Assembly (NCBI GenBank): GCA_009838035.1
Contig: VXSK01000002.1
Coordinates: forward strand, 186,001-250,000
Direction: 5' to 3'
From: Gammaproteobacteria bacterium
Lineage (GTDB): Bacteria > Pseudomonadota > Gammaproteobacteria > Steroidobacterales > Foliamicaceae
Length of the DNA: 64,000 nt
The position numbers and the translations under genes were made by a program. Position 1 is the stretch's first letter. Every line of letters starts with the position of its first letter. The notes under the pieces were generated by a model that had not been told where the DNA came from, did no database searches, and saw only the letters and a program-made list of their open reading frames with translations. Shown piece after piece: positions 26,423 to 35,715 of the stretch.

Positions 26423-26782
26423 CTAGTAGTTCACGTCTTCCTTTCTTCCGTCAGCGTGGTTAAGGGTCCACGGACCTTGAGGTTTACCACTGACCAGCGC
26501 ACCACGCCCCGCCTGGACTTTGCCGGACCAGGTGAACAACAGCTCCCCCTCGCCGTCGGCCACATTCCCGGCGCATTCCCCCGACCAGGACGCGGTCATT
26601 CCCTCCTGGAGGAAGGCGTTCCAGACGAAGCAGCCGGGGTGGCTTTCCAGTTCCATCCAGCACTGCGATCGAGGCGGCTTGCCCGCGCAGGTGTCGACCA
26701 CGTCGATCTGCTGCGTTGTCGCGCAAGCCGTCAGAAGCAATACGGCGGCAAGTACGCCAATCAGTCGAATCCCGCAATTCAT
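26423..26782 (-). CDS. Small lipoprotein
   Basis: A 119-residue lipoprotein. I start it at ATG 26782, which has a strong GGAAGGGAG site a few bases upstream. The signal sequence MNCGIRLIGVLAAVLLLTAC ends in the lipobox LLTAC (Cys 20). The mature domain has paired cysteines (TCAGKPPRSQC, HPGC, GEC) and a MORN-like phrase: WSGECAGNVADGEGELLF, then GPWTLNHADGRKE. MORN-type strands suggest a small beta-meander. Function unknown. It lies about 95 bases downstream of gspM on the same strand, and could be the last gene of that transcript or independent. Confidence 0.75.
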   Translation of the reverse strand: MNCGIRLIGVLAAVLLLTACATTQQIDVVDTCAGKPPRSQCWMELESHPGCFVWNAFLQEGMTASWSGECAGNVADGEGELLFTWSGKVQAGRGALVSGKPQGPWTLNHADGRKEDVNY

Positions 26783-26876
26783 GATTCTTCTCCCTTCCTG
26801 TTCTTGTCGTGCTCTTACAGTCCCGATCAGAGGCTTGCCACGCCTGTGTTCGTCTCGATTCTGTCCAGTTCCGGCT

Positions 26877-27359
26877 TCAATCGCTGCGTTCGAGTACCAG
26901 GCTGACCTGGGTGATACCGGGAGCCGAGCCGCGCTCGATGTCGGCGCTGACGGTGCGGATGCCTTCCTGGACCGCCAGGCCCGCCAGCCAGGCGCTGACT
27001 TGAGGAAACGGCGCATCGCGCAGACGCAGGCGGACCCGCGATTCGCCGTCGGCCGCGCCTTCTTCGAGAAAGCCGCTCAGGCCGGCGTCGCGGACCGAAC
27101 GGTTGACCAGGAGCAGCAGCGAGGCGTCCGATCGGGGGCGCGGCGCCGGCAGAGCCGCCAACCGGCTGCCCACGCGATCCAGCCGTTCCAGCAACGCTGT
27201 CTCCGCTGCGCGCCTCTGCTTGTAGCTCTCGGCCCGGTCAAGCAGCGGACCGACGGCCGCGAAATACCAGATCGCGGCAAGCGCCATCACCGCCAGCGCC
27301 GCGAGCAGAACCTGCTCTCGGGCCGATCGCGCGCGCCAGAGTTCAGCGATCGCGACCAT
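26877..27359 (-). CDS. gspM: Type II secretion system protein M
   Basis: A 160-residue bitopic inner-membrane protein of the T2SS assembly platform. A short cytoplasmic start (MVAIAELWRARSAREQVLL) leads to one membrane segment (AALAVMALAAIWYFAAVGPLL). The periplasmic part begins with a coiled region (DRAESYKQRRAAETALLERLDRVGSRLAALP) and ends in a small ferredoxin-like domain. GspM pairs with GspL. It overlaps gspL by 17 bases and is the last gsp gene here; no gspN follows. Confidence 0.88.
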   Translation of the reverse strand: MVAIAELWRARSAREQVLLAALAVMALAAIWYFAAVGPLLDRAESYKQRRAAETALLERLDRVGSRLAALPAPRPRSDASLLLLVNRSVRDAGLSGFLEEGAADGESRVRLRLRDAPFPQVSAWLAGLAVQEGIRTVSADIERGSAPGITQVSLVLERSD

Positions 27360-28566
27360 CGCGAATATTCAGTTCACCCGTGACCGATCCGTTGGATTCA
27401 GGCACGGCGGTCTGAATCAGCACGGAATGGCCGCTGGAAATCAGGCTTCGACGAACCCGGTCGAGCGTTTCCTCGTCCGCGGCCGCCAATCGCGCCTGGG
27501 CGGAGTCGTTCCCGTAGTTCAGGCCGAGCAAGCGGGTGCCGCTGCCGCCGGCGCGTTCCAGGGACTGCAGCAGCCGCAGAAACCCGTCGCTGTCGGCCGC
27601 TGCGGAAAGATCGGCCGAAGCGACTCGGCGCCTGAACTCGCCCCTGAGATCGGCCGACGCTCCCGCATCCGGCATCATCTGCCGAAGCCGCGCTTCCACG
27701 GTTCCGGCAAGCGCCTGGTATTCCCTTTGCGCGCGCCAGCCGTCCATGGCCAGGTAGCCCGTAAACAAAAGAGCCACAACAAGCAGGCCGGTAGCAACGC
27801 CCCTCAGCCGGCGGGCCCGGTCGTCGCGGCGGCGGAACTCACCCTGCAAGAGGTTCACGGCGCCGCCGGACATCGACTCCGCGGCCAGTTGCGGCATCAC
27901 GCCCTGTTCCAGCAGCCGGAGCTCCACGTCCCGTCCGTTCAGGCTTGCCATTGCTTCCTGCGCCACGCCTTGCAATGCGGGCTCGCAATAGATCACCAAC
28001 CGGAACGGAACGGCCTCGTCGCCGGCATGCTCCGCGCACGCGATATCAACAAGGCCCGCAAGCTCGCTGGGCTGGGCCGATATCACTTGCCCGCCGCCGT
28101 CCCGCAACAGCAGCGCATCCTCCTCCAGCAGAGCTGCGGCGGCGTTGGGAAGCCGGGGCAGGGCGTCGCCTTCGCCGTAAACGGCGAACGGCAGCAGTCC
28201 CGCTGCTTCCAATCGTGCGAGAAGACTTTCAAGCCGTTGCCGTTCCACGGCCGCCACTTCCAGTTGGTCGCCGTCCGCGGGTCCGACCGCAAAATGCAGG
28301 TCCTCCACGTCGCCCGCAATCCGGTCCTCCAGCGCGTATCTCGCGCCCCTGACCGCCGACCGTCGCCCGCGCGCGGGCAGGTCCATACGAGCCCGAAACA
28401 CTTCGCGCGCCGGGATCAGAAGGACGACCTTGCGCGCCTCGGCCAGTTCGGCGGCCTGCTCCAGATCCCCTTCGCCGCGATGCGCCAGAGGTGCGCCATG
28501 GGCGTCCACCGCCTGCCAGGAGGCCCCGCCTTCCGCGTCGCCGATTCGTATTACGAGATATTCCAT
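27343..28566 (-). CDS. gspL: Type II secretion system protein L
   Basis: A 407-residue inner-membrane platform protein that links the GspE ATPase to GspM. The cytoplasmic part (about 1-255) is the actin-like fold: EYLVIRIGD at the start, VVLLIPAREVFRARMDLP, and RYALEDRIAGDVEDLHFAVG. One membrane helix follows (GVATGLLVVALLFTGYLAM), then a periplasmic ferredoxin-like domain. Length fits the family. It starts 22 bases after the gspK stop. Confidence 0.92.
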   Translation of the reverse strand: MEYLVIRIGDAEGGASWQAVDAHGAPLAHRGEGDLEQAAELAEARKVVLLIPAREVFRARMDLPARGRRSAVRGARYALEDRIAGDVEDLHFAVGPADGDQLEVAAVERQRLESLLARLEAAGLLPFAVYGEGDALPRLPNAAAALLEEDALLLRDGGGQVISAQPSELAGLVDIACAEHAGDEAVPFRLVIYCEPALQGVAQEAMASLNGRDVELRLLEQGVMPQLAAESMSGGAVNLLQGEFRRRDDRARRLRGVATGLLVVALLFTGYLAMDGWRAQREYQALAGTVEARLRQMMPDAGASADLRGEFRRRVASADLSAAADSDGFLRLLQSLERAGGSGTRLLGLNYGNDSAQARLAAADEETLDRVRRSLISSGHSVLIQTAVPESNGSVTGELNIRDGRDR

Positions 28567-28588
28567 CCGCTCGAGGACTTTTACGCCA

Positions 28589-29539
28589 CTATTCTTCCAC
28601 CGGCGCCAACCAGGCTTCGGGCGGCAATCCCTGCCGGCGCGCGCGGACCTGATTGAGGCCGCGATCCAGCAGGCTGCTCAGGTAGAAACGCGTGCCGTCG
28701 GCGTTCACGGCCACGCGCAGCGCGAACCAGTTGCTGGACAATGAAACCCGCTCGGCCATCCGGGAGGGGAGGGCGGCCTGCACTTCGCCCAGGTCCGTCA
28801 TGCCGCCTGCGAGCTGCCGCTCACGCCAGCTGTGTACCTGGGCCCGGTCCGGGTATTCCGCAAGCGACAGCAGCACTTCCTCGGTCGCCGTGTTCACGTT
28901 GACGGGAACCGGCGGCCCGGTTATCGGCAAGGCCGTGACATGCGGCGAGAGCAGGCGCCAGGTTTCAGCGTCTACGCCCTCTACCGCCAACAGTTCCGAA
29001 ACGTCCTCCATCGGACGGTTCGGGGCCTGATAGGGCGGGAAAAGCCGCGTGTAGGCCTCGTCTTCGGCGCCTCCCGCGGGCTGCGGCAGATTGTCGGCGT
29101 CCATCCAGTCCAGCGCCTTCAGGGCAATCGTCTCATCCAGTCCCAGCACGCCTAGCAGGCGTCGAAACTGGTCGACCGCGATCATGTCCGGCGTTCCCTG
29201 CCGGGTGACCAGGTTGTTCAGGTTGAACCGCCCCTGCATATCTTCTATTGTCCCCCGAATCCGCATCGGCCCTACGCTCATGTCGCGGATGCCGCGGAAC
29301 CAGGGCTCGCCGTAATGGTCCGTATCGCTGTCGAGCGCGTCGCGGGCCATGATCTCGGCCGCCAGTTCCTCGATTCCCAGGGCAACAAGGCGTGCCTGCG
29401 TGCCGCCCAGGAGGGCCCGGGACGCCTGCGTTTCAAGCTGCAGGGCAAACATTCGGGCGGCGGCCAGAACGCCGGCCAGGCTCACGATGAGCAGCGCCGA
29501 AATCAGCGCCAGCCCCTTCTGGGAGCGGTCCGAGTTCAC
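28589..29539 (-). CDS. gspK: Type II secretion system minor pseudopilin K
   Basis: A 316-residue minor pseudopilin that caps the pseudopilus. The prepilin leader MNSDRSQKG is followed by LALISALLIVSLAGVLAAARMF. As in other GspK proteins the Glu at mature position 5 is missing. Further family features are GRFNLNNLV and the helix-hairpin-helix-like stretch ISELLAVEGVDAETWRLLSPHVTALP (here VSELLAVEG), then VNVNTATEEVLLSL. It overlaps gspJ by four bases. Confidence 0.95.
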   Translation of the reverse strand: MNSDRSQKGLALISALLIVSLAGVLAAARMFALQLETQASRALLGGTQARLVALGIEELAAEIMARDALDSDTDHYGEPWFRGIRDMSVGPMRIRGTIEDMQGRFNLNNLVTRQGTPDMIAVDQFRRLLGVLGLDETIALKALDWMDADNLPQPAGGAEDEAYTRLFPPYQAPNRPMEDVSELLAVEGVDAETWRLLSPHVTALPITGPPVPVNVNTATEEVLLSLAEYPDRAQVHSWRERQLAGGMTDLGEVQAALPSRMAERVSLSSNWFALRVAVNADGTRFYLSSLLDRGLNQVRARRQGLPPEAWLAPVEE

Positions 29540-30150
29540 CGGCCCACCTCGATCAGGCGTGAAACGGTTCCGATACCCGGCGCCACAACCGTAAGCCGGA
29601 CACCGGCCGGCAAGGTCTCAACGGAGAACTCGCCGGGTGGAGGCCAGAAATCCGTCCACGCGGCCTGCGCCGCTACCGGCCCGGGCAGAAACTCCACCCG
29701 GAATTCCTCCACTTCCGCCAGCAGCACCTCGCCCGCGGCCTGGGTGGCCCCGATCCGGTCCAGCACCGGCCAGTATTCGCGCAGCAGGCGCCCGTCGATC
29801 AACCGGTAACGCACCCGTTGCAACTCGGCGCGCGGCAACAGTCCCGGATTCAGCCACCCGCCGCGGGTGAAGGTCAGTTCGTCCGTGCCGAGTGCCTGTA
29901 ATGCCGGCTCATGGTCCTGGCCGAGGATGCCGCGCACCGGACGCGCCCGCAACTGGGCGAAATCGTTTTCCATCAACCGCACGGCGCGCTGCACAGCGTG
30001 CCAGCGCTGTTGCTGCCCGTCCAGCCGTTCCGACTGCCTGACCGCCTCCCCGAGCCCGCCGAAAGCCAGCGTCGCCATCACGGCGAAGATGGCCAGGGCC
30101 ACGAGCAACTCGATCAGCGTGAACCCGCGCCGGCGGGGGCGGCCGCTCAT
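29536..30150 (-). CDS. gspJ: Type II secretion system minor pseudopilin J
   Basis: A 204-residue minor pseudopilin. The true start is ATG 30150, overlapping the gspI stop, although the frame stays open much further upstream. The leader MSGRPRRRG is cleaved before FTLIELLVALAIFAVMATLAF (Phe+1, Glu+5). The remainder is the GspJ beta domain: QQRWHAVQRAVRLMENDFAQL, the PVRGILG loop, and LTFTRGGWLNPG. It forms the GspI-J-K tip. Confidence 0.94.
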   Translation of the reverse strand: MSGRPRRRGFTLIELLVALAIFAVMATLAFGGLGEAVRQSERLDGQQQRWHAVQRAVRLMENDFAQLRARPVRGILGQDHEPALQALGTDELTFTRGGWLNPGLLPRAELQRVRYRLIDGRLLREYWPVLDRIGATQAAGEVLLAEVEEFRVEFLPGPVAAQAAWTDFWPPPGEFSVETLPAGVRLTVVAPGIGTVSRLIEVGR

Positions 30151-30521
30151 AGTCCTGCTTCCGCTTTGTTCCGTACCCGCACCACACCCCTGGCCGCCGC
30201 CAGGACCGGGGCGTTGCGTTCCGGGCCGACCCGCACTTCCACGTCGCGCAGGGTCTCGGCAGCCGACTGCCGAACCCGGTACTCGACCCACCAGACGCGC
30301 CCGCCGATCTCTTCCTCGCGGCGCGCCTGACCGCTCGGAAGGTCTCCGGCCAGCCGCAGGGCCGTCAGCGCGTCCGCGGCCGCCCACTGCGCCAGCGTGC
30401 GAACACGCAGTTGCTCGGCGGTCCGGGCCGATTGACCGGTAGCGGCGAATGCGGCGCTCAGGCCCAGGGCGACGACCGCCAGCGCCACCAGCACTTCGAG
30501 CAGCGTGAATCCTCTTTTCAC
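30147..30521 (-). CDS. gspI: Type II secretion system minor pseudopilin I
   Basis: A 124-residue minor pseudopilin. A four-residue leader MKRG precedes FTLLEVLVALAVVALGLSAAF, with Phe+1 and Glu+5 intact. The C-terminal part is short, as usual in GspI (WWVEYRVRQSAAETLRDVEVRV). Overlaps gspH and gspJ by four bases each. Confidence 0.94.
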   Translation of the reverse strand: MKRGFTLLEVLVALAVVALGLSAAFAATGQSARTAEQLRVRTLAQWAAADALTALRLAGDLPSGQARREEEIGGRVWWVEYRVRQSAAETLRDVEVRVGPERNAPVLAAARGVVRVRNKAEAGL

Positions 30522-31054
30522 AGGCCTTCCAATTCGAATTGGCCGGAAGAACCGAAGCGCATCGTAGCGCCCACTTCCCGAGTGCCGACCAGCCGCAACG
30601 TAAACGGCGTGAACTCGCCTTCGGGCAGAAGCAGGATCTGCGGCGCGGATTCGGCGACCCCGAACGCGAGCGCCACCGCTCGGCCGTCGATACGCAATTC
30701 GAAGCGCATCGGCTGCGGCCAGGTGTGGGCCGCAAACGCGCCCCTTGGGGACAATGGTGTCCAGACGAAACCGGGGCCGGATTCGTCGTCCGGCTCCCGC
30801 GGAACCAGTTCAAGATAGGAATAGCCTTCCCGGCGGAACTTCAGCCCCAGCACTCTTCCCTGCAGGCGGCTCTCTTCCGTGGCCAACTGCAGGGTGGCGG
30901 CCAGCCTGCGCGCCTCCCGCGTTACCGGGCTGCCGGCAGCGCCGGCCGACAGCGCGGCCAGGCCGGTCAGCAGCGCGATCAGCGCCAGCACGACCAGGAT
31001 TTCGATCAGCGTAAAACCAAGCTCCGCCGACGTGGCGTCCCGGGATGCCGTCAC
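30518..31054 (-). CDS. gspH: Type II secretion system minor pseudopilin H
   Basis: A 178-residue minor pseudopilin. The leader MTASRDATSAELG is followed by FTLIEILVVLALIALLTGLAALS. The mature domain contains REARRLAATLQLATEESRLQGRVLGLKF, the conserved GspH segment. Overlaps gspG by four bases. Confidence 0.93.
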   Translation of the reverse strand: MTASRDATSAELGFTLIEILVVLALIALLTGLAALSAGAAGSPVTREARRLAATLQLATEESRLQGRVLGLKFRREGYSYLELVPREPDDESGPGFVWTPLSPRGAFAAHTWPQPMRFELRIDGRAVALAFGVAESAPQILLLPEGEFTPFTLRLVGTREVGATMRFGSSGQFELEGL

Positions 31055-31512
31055 GGCTGCCGGTCGAGATTCCAGTTGCCGATGTCCGCGTCCTGACCCT
31101 CGCCGCCTTCCTGTCCGTCGCGTCCCAGGGTGTAGACATCCAATTCTCCGCGGCGGCCCGGGCTGGCGTAGAGATAGGGGCGATTCCAGGGGTCCAGCGG
31201 CAGGCGGCGCATATAGCCGCCTGCCGGCCAGCGAACGTCGGGATCATTGGGCCGTTCCACCAGCGCCTCCAGCCCCTCCGCGTTGGTGGGGTAGCGGAAA
31301 TTGTCCAGCCGGAATATGTCCAGCGCCGCCTCTATCGTCTGGATATCGGCCCGGGCCCGGGTGATACGCGCATCATCGACGCGGCCCACGTAAACGCCTG
31401 TCGCGATCGCGGCCAGGATGCCGATGATGGCCAGCACCACCAGCAGTTCCATGAGCGTAAAACCGCGGGAGCGCCGGGCGGATTCCTGTCTGCCGAAAAA
31501 ATCGCGCTTCAT
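31051..31512 (-). CDS. gspG: Type II secretion system major pseudopilin G
   Basis: A 153-residue major pseudopilin, the main subunit of the T2SS piston. The 17-residue leader ends ARRSRG, followed by FTLMELLVVLAIIGILAAIATGVYVG. Downstream are ARADIQTIEAALDIFRLDNFRYPT, LPLDPWNRPYLY and the C-terminal calcium-site loop region LDVYTLGRDGQEGG. It is the first gene of the gsp run; its ATG is 54 bases from the divergent fabG start. gspC, gspD, gspE and gspF are not in the window. Confidence 0.96.
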   Translation of the reverse strand: MKRDFFGRQESARRSRGFTLMELLVVLAIIGILAAIATGVYVGRVDDARITRARADIQTIEAALDIFRLDNFRYPTNAEGLEALVERPNDPDVRWPAGGYMRRLPLDPWNRPYLYASPGRRGELDVYTLGRDGQEGGEGQDADIGNWNLDRQP

Positions 31513-31552
31513 CCGGCAATCATGCCAGAGCGGAAATAAGGGCGCTATCGCC

Positions 31553-31558
31553 TATAAT
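31553..31558 (+). promoter_or_regulatory. -10 element for fabG
   Basis: A perfect TATAAT lies only eight bases before the fabG GTG, so transcription would start at or next to the start codon. No good -35 hexamer is seen at 16-18 bases upstream. The region is shared with the divergent gspG gene. Confidence 0.45.
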
Positions 31559-31566
31559 TTTTCTGC

Positions 31567-32316
31567 GTGTCCGACGATACGAACCTGTTTTCCCTGAGCG
31601 GAGAGATCGCCCTGGTCACGGGCGCGACGCGCGGCATCGGCGCCGAAATCGCAAGGCAGTTCCGGGCTGCCGGAGCCGATGTGATCGGAACCGCGACCAC
31701 GGCGGAGGGCGCAGCCGTAATTGCCGACCGCCTGGGTGGCGGCGATGCGGGAAAGGTGCTTGACGTGGCGTCCGACGAGAGCGTTCAGGCGCTGATGAAA
31801 GAACTGGCCGGGCGCCTTCCGACCATCCTGGTGAACAACGCGGGCATCGTCCGCGACAACCTGCTGCTGAGGATGAAGCCGGAAGACTGGCAGGACGTCG
31901 TCAACACCAATCTCAACTCGGCCTACCGCCTATGCAAGGGCTGTCTGCGCGGCATGCTGAAGGCGCGGCGCGGGCGCATCATCAACCTCTCTTCCGTGGT
32001 GGGCGCAGCCGGAGCGGCAGGACAGGCCAACTACGCGGCGGCCAAGGCGGGACTGCTGGGCTTCACCCGCGCGCTGGCGCTCGAAGTGGCCGGCCGCGGC
32101 ATCACCGTCAACGCCATCGCGCCGGGCTATATCGAAACCGACATGACGGCGGGAGTGACGTCCGAGCGAAAGGACGCGATCGTCACGCAGATTCCGGCCG
32201 GACGCGCCGGTTCGCCGCTGGACGTGGCCGGGGCGGCCGTCTATCTTGCGTCGCCCGCGGCGGCCTACGTCACCGGCACCGTGCTGCACGTGAACGGCGG
32301 AATGTGGATGGGCTGA
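31567..32316 (+). CDS. fabG: 3-oxoacyl-[acyl-carrier-protein] reductase
   Basis: A 249-residue SDR that reduces 3-oxoacyl-ACP with NADPH in fatty-acid elongation. The NADP motif is VTGATRGIG. The catalytic residues are S143 (NLSSVVG), Y156 and K160 (ANYAAAKAG), and [19 protein letters not shown] is characteristic of FabG. The end [11 protein letters not shown] and [14 protein letters not shown] is regular. GTG 31567 is the only start that gives a complete N-terminus. fabD, normally immediately upstream, is replaced here by the divergent type II secretion operon. Confidence 0.95.
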   Translation: MSDDTNLFSLSGEIALVTGATRGIGAEIARQFRAAGADVIGTATTAEGAAVIADRLGGGDAGKVLDVASDESVQALMKELAGRLPTILVNNAGIVRDNLLLRMKPEDWQDVVNTNLNSAYRLCKGCLRGMLKARRGRIINLSSVVGAAGAAGQANYAAAKAGLLGFTRALALEVAGRGITVNAIAPGYIETDMTAGVTSERKDAIVTQIPAGRAGSPLDVAGAAVYLASPAAAYVTGTVLHVNGGMWMG

Positions 32317-32376
32317 TACCCGAACCAGGCCGATCGGGACTTCACGGGCAAATGCCCGTCGGGGCGGGTATTCCGT

Positions 32377-32382
32377 TAGAAT
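32377..32382 (+). promoter_or_regulatory. Possible -10 element for acpP
   Basis: TAGAAT 53 bases before the acpP ATG, in the same TAGAATxCGC context as other promoter candidates in this window. No clear -35 is visible. Just upstream (32344-32359) is a 7-bp inverted repeat ACGGGCA/TGCCCGT. Confidence 0.35.
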
Positions 32383-32435
32383 ACGCGCTTCGGCATTACT
32401 GTCGGCTTCGCCCGGCTCCCAGGGGAATTGGATCT

Positions 32436-32675
32436 ATGAGCAATGTTGAACAACAGATCAAAGCGATCATCGCCGAGCAGCTTGGCGTGTCCGAATCCAG
32501 CATCACGAACGAATCCTCGTTCGTGGATGACCTGGGCGCCGATTCGCTGGACACCGTGGAATTGGTGATGGCGCTTGAGGAAGAGTTCGAAACCGAGATC
32601 CCCGACGAAAACGCCGAGCAGATTACTACCGTTCAGGAAGCGATCGACTTCATTTCCGCCCGCCTGGAGGAATAG
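32436..32675 (+). CDS. acpP: Acyl carrier protein
   Basis: A 79-residue acidic carrier protein. The phosphopantetheine attachment Ser is S37 in [24 protein letters not shown] 32436 is preceded by AGGGGAA at good distance. Placed between fabG and fabF as in most proteobacteria. Confidence 0.98.
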   Translation: MSNVEQQIKAIIAEQLGVSESSITNESSFVDDLGADSLDTVELVMALEEEFETEIPDENAEQITTVQEAIDFISARLEE

Positions 32676-32754
32676 CCGAGCCGGCGCGGCCGGACCAGAG
32701 TGCTGACAGCACCAGCGTAATTTCCGGCACGCCTGGCCGCCTGGAGTAATTCTC

Positions 32755-33998
<1,244 letters not shown>

Positions 33999-33999
<1 letters not shown>

Positions 34000-35042
34000 T
34001 GACCCGCAACGCCAAGACGGTGGTTGCCGGGCTGGCCGCGGCGGCCCTGCTCGCGCTTGCAGGACTGTATTCCGCGCGGCTTGCGCTGGAGAACCCCCTC
34101 GCTGCCGGTTCCGCCGATCGAACCGTGATCGTCGAACCCGGCGACTCACTGAATGCGGTGGCCGCACGGCTTGAGGAGCGGAAGATCCTGGAGCGGCCGT
34201 GGCTGTTCAAACTGGCGGCCTACGTGACGGGAACATCGGCGCGCATACAGGCAGGCGAATACCAGGTCGGGGCCGGTGACACCCATCGCCTGCTCATCGA
34301 TCGCATGGTTCGCGGCGAGGTCGTTCAGCACTACTTCACCATCATCGAAGGCTGGACCGTGCGCGAACTTCTTCGGGCTCTACCTGCCGCAAAGCCGCTC
34401 GTTTCCACCTTGCAGTCGCAGGACGCGGAAGGCCTGGCCGGAGAACTGGCGCTTGGACATGGTAACGCCGAGGGATGGTTCTACCCGGATACCTACGCTT
34501 ATACGCGCGGCGAAACCGACGCCGATGTGCTTCTGCGGGCCCACGCGCTGATGCAGGACCGATTGCAGGCGGCCTGGGCGGAGCGCGTTGCCGGAATGCC
34601 CCTGGGCGATCCATACGAAGCATTGATTCTGGCGTCCATCATCGAGCGCGAGACCGGGATCGACGCCGAGCGCCCCGTCATCGCCGGCGTGCTCACCCGG
34701 CGACTGGAGCTGCGCATGCGCCTTCAGGTAGACCCCACCGTGATCTACGGAATCGGCGAGTCCTACGCCGGCGACATCACCCGCGCCCACTTGCGCGAAG
34801 ACACGCCGTACAACAGCTATACGCGCTACGGACTGCCGCCCACGCCCATCTCGCTGCCCGGCGAGCCGTCCCTTCAGGCGGCCGTGCAGCCGCAGCCGGG
34901 CGAATTCCTGTACTACGTGGCGTCGGCGGACCTCGACGGCAGCCACGTATTCAACGAAACGCTGGACGGACACAACGCCGCGGTCGCAATGCTCGTGCGC
35001 AGCCAGCGCGCGCGCAACGGCGGAAACGCGCCGCTCGAATGA
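33999..35042 (+). CDS. mltG: Endolytic peptidoglycan transglycosylase
   Basis: A 347-residue inner-membrane lytic transglycosylase (YceG family) that cuts nascent glycan strands. ATG 33999 overlaps the fabF stop (TGATG). One N-terminal membrane anchor (VVAGLAAAALLALAGLYSA) precedes a LysM-like segment VIVEPGDSLNAVAARLEER. The catalytic Glu is E216 in LASIIERETG. Further features are LQVDPTVIYGIG and NSYTRYGLPPTPISLPGEPSL. Normal length and position before tmk. Confidence 0.95.
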
Positions 35043-35084
35043 TGCCGCCCCGAACGCGGCTCCACAGGCTATCCTTTCCCTGAT

Positions 35085-35711
35085 ATGAGCCGCGGACGAT
35101 TCGTAGTTCTGGAAGGGATAGAAGGCGCGGGCAAGTCCACTCATGCCGCCTACCTGGCCGGCTGGCTCGAGCAGCAGGGCATCGCCGTGGTTGCGGCCCG
35201 GGAGCCGGGCGGGACCGCGCTTGGAGAGCGGCTCAGAGAGATACTGCTGGATCCCGAATTGACCGGCATGCCGCCGTTGGCGGAGTTGCTGCTGATGTTC
35301 GCGGCGCGCAGCGCGTCCCTGGAGGAAGTCATTCTGCCCGCGCTCGACGAGGGCGCATGGGTGATCTGCGACCGCTTCGTGGACTCGAGTTACGCCTATC
35401 AATCGTACGGGCGCGGCGTGTCACTGGAGTACGTGGAAGCGCTTGAAAAGCGGGTTCTGGACGGCCTGCGTCCCGATCTCACCATTCTTCTGGATGCTCC
35501 AGTCCGCCTCGGTCTCTCGCGCAAGGCCGATCCGCAAGGGGCCGACCGGTTCGAACGCGAGAGCCGGGAGTTCTTCGAGCGGGTGCGCGCCGGGTATCTG
35601 GAGCGGGCCGCGCTGGGAGGCGACGGTTACCGCATTGTCGATGCGTCGAAATCGCTGGAGGAAGTGCAAACGGACCTGAAGGACGCGGTTCGTCCGCTGG
35701 CCGGTCTCTAG
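35085..35711 (+). CDS. tmk: Thymidylate kinase
   Basis: A 208-residue dTMP kinase. P-loop EGIEGAGKST near the N-terminus, DRFVDSSYAYQ (DRx motif) in the middle, and an ADRFERE region at the lid. It phosphorylates dTMP to dTDP. Placed between mltG and holB as usual. In the 42-base gap before it I see no strong ribosome site. Confidence 0.96.
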   Translation: MSRGRFVVLEGIEGAGKSTHAAYLAGWLEQQGIAVVAAREPGGTALGERLREILLDPELTGMPPLAELLLMFAARSASLEEVILPALDEGAWVICDRFVDSSYAYQSYGRGVSLEYVEALEKRVLDGLRPDLTILLDAPVRLGLSRKADPQGADRFERESREFFERVRAGYLERAALGGDGYRIVDASKSLEEVQTDLKDAVRPLAGL

Positions 35712-35715
35712 TGTC

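Noticed and set aside
32344..32359. Inverted repeat ACGGGCA/TGCCCGT between fabG and acpP as a terminator
   Set aside because: The loop is too short and no T-run follows. It could be a protein site, but there is no further evidence.
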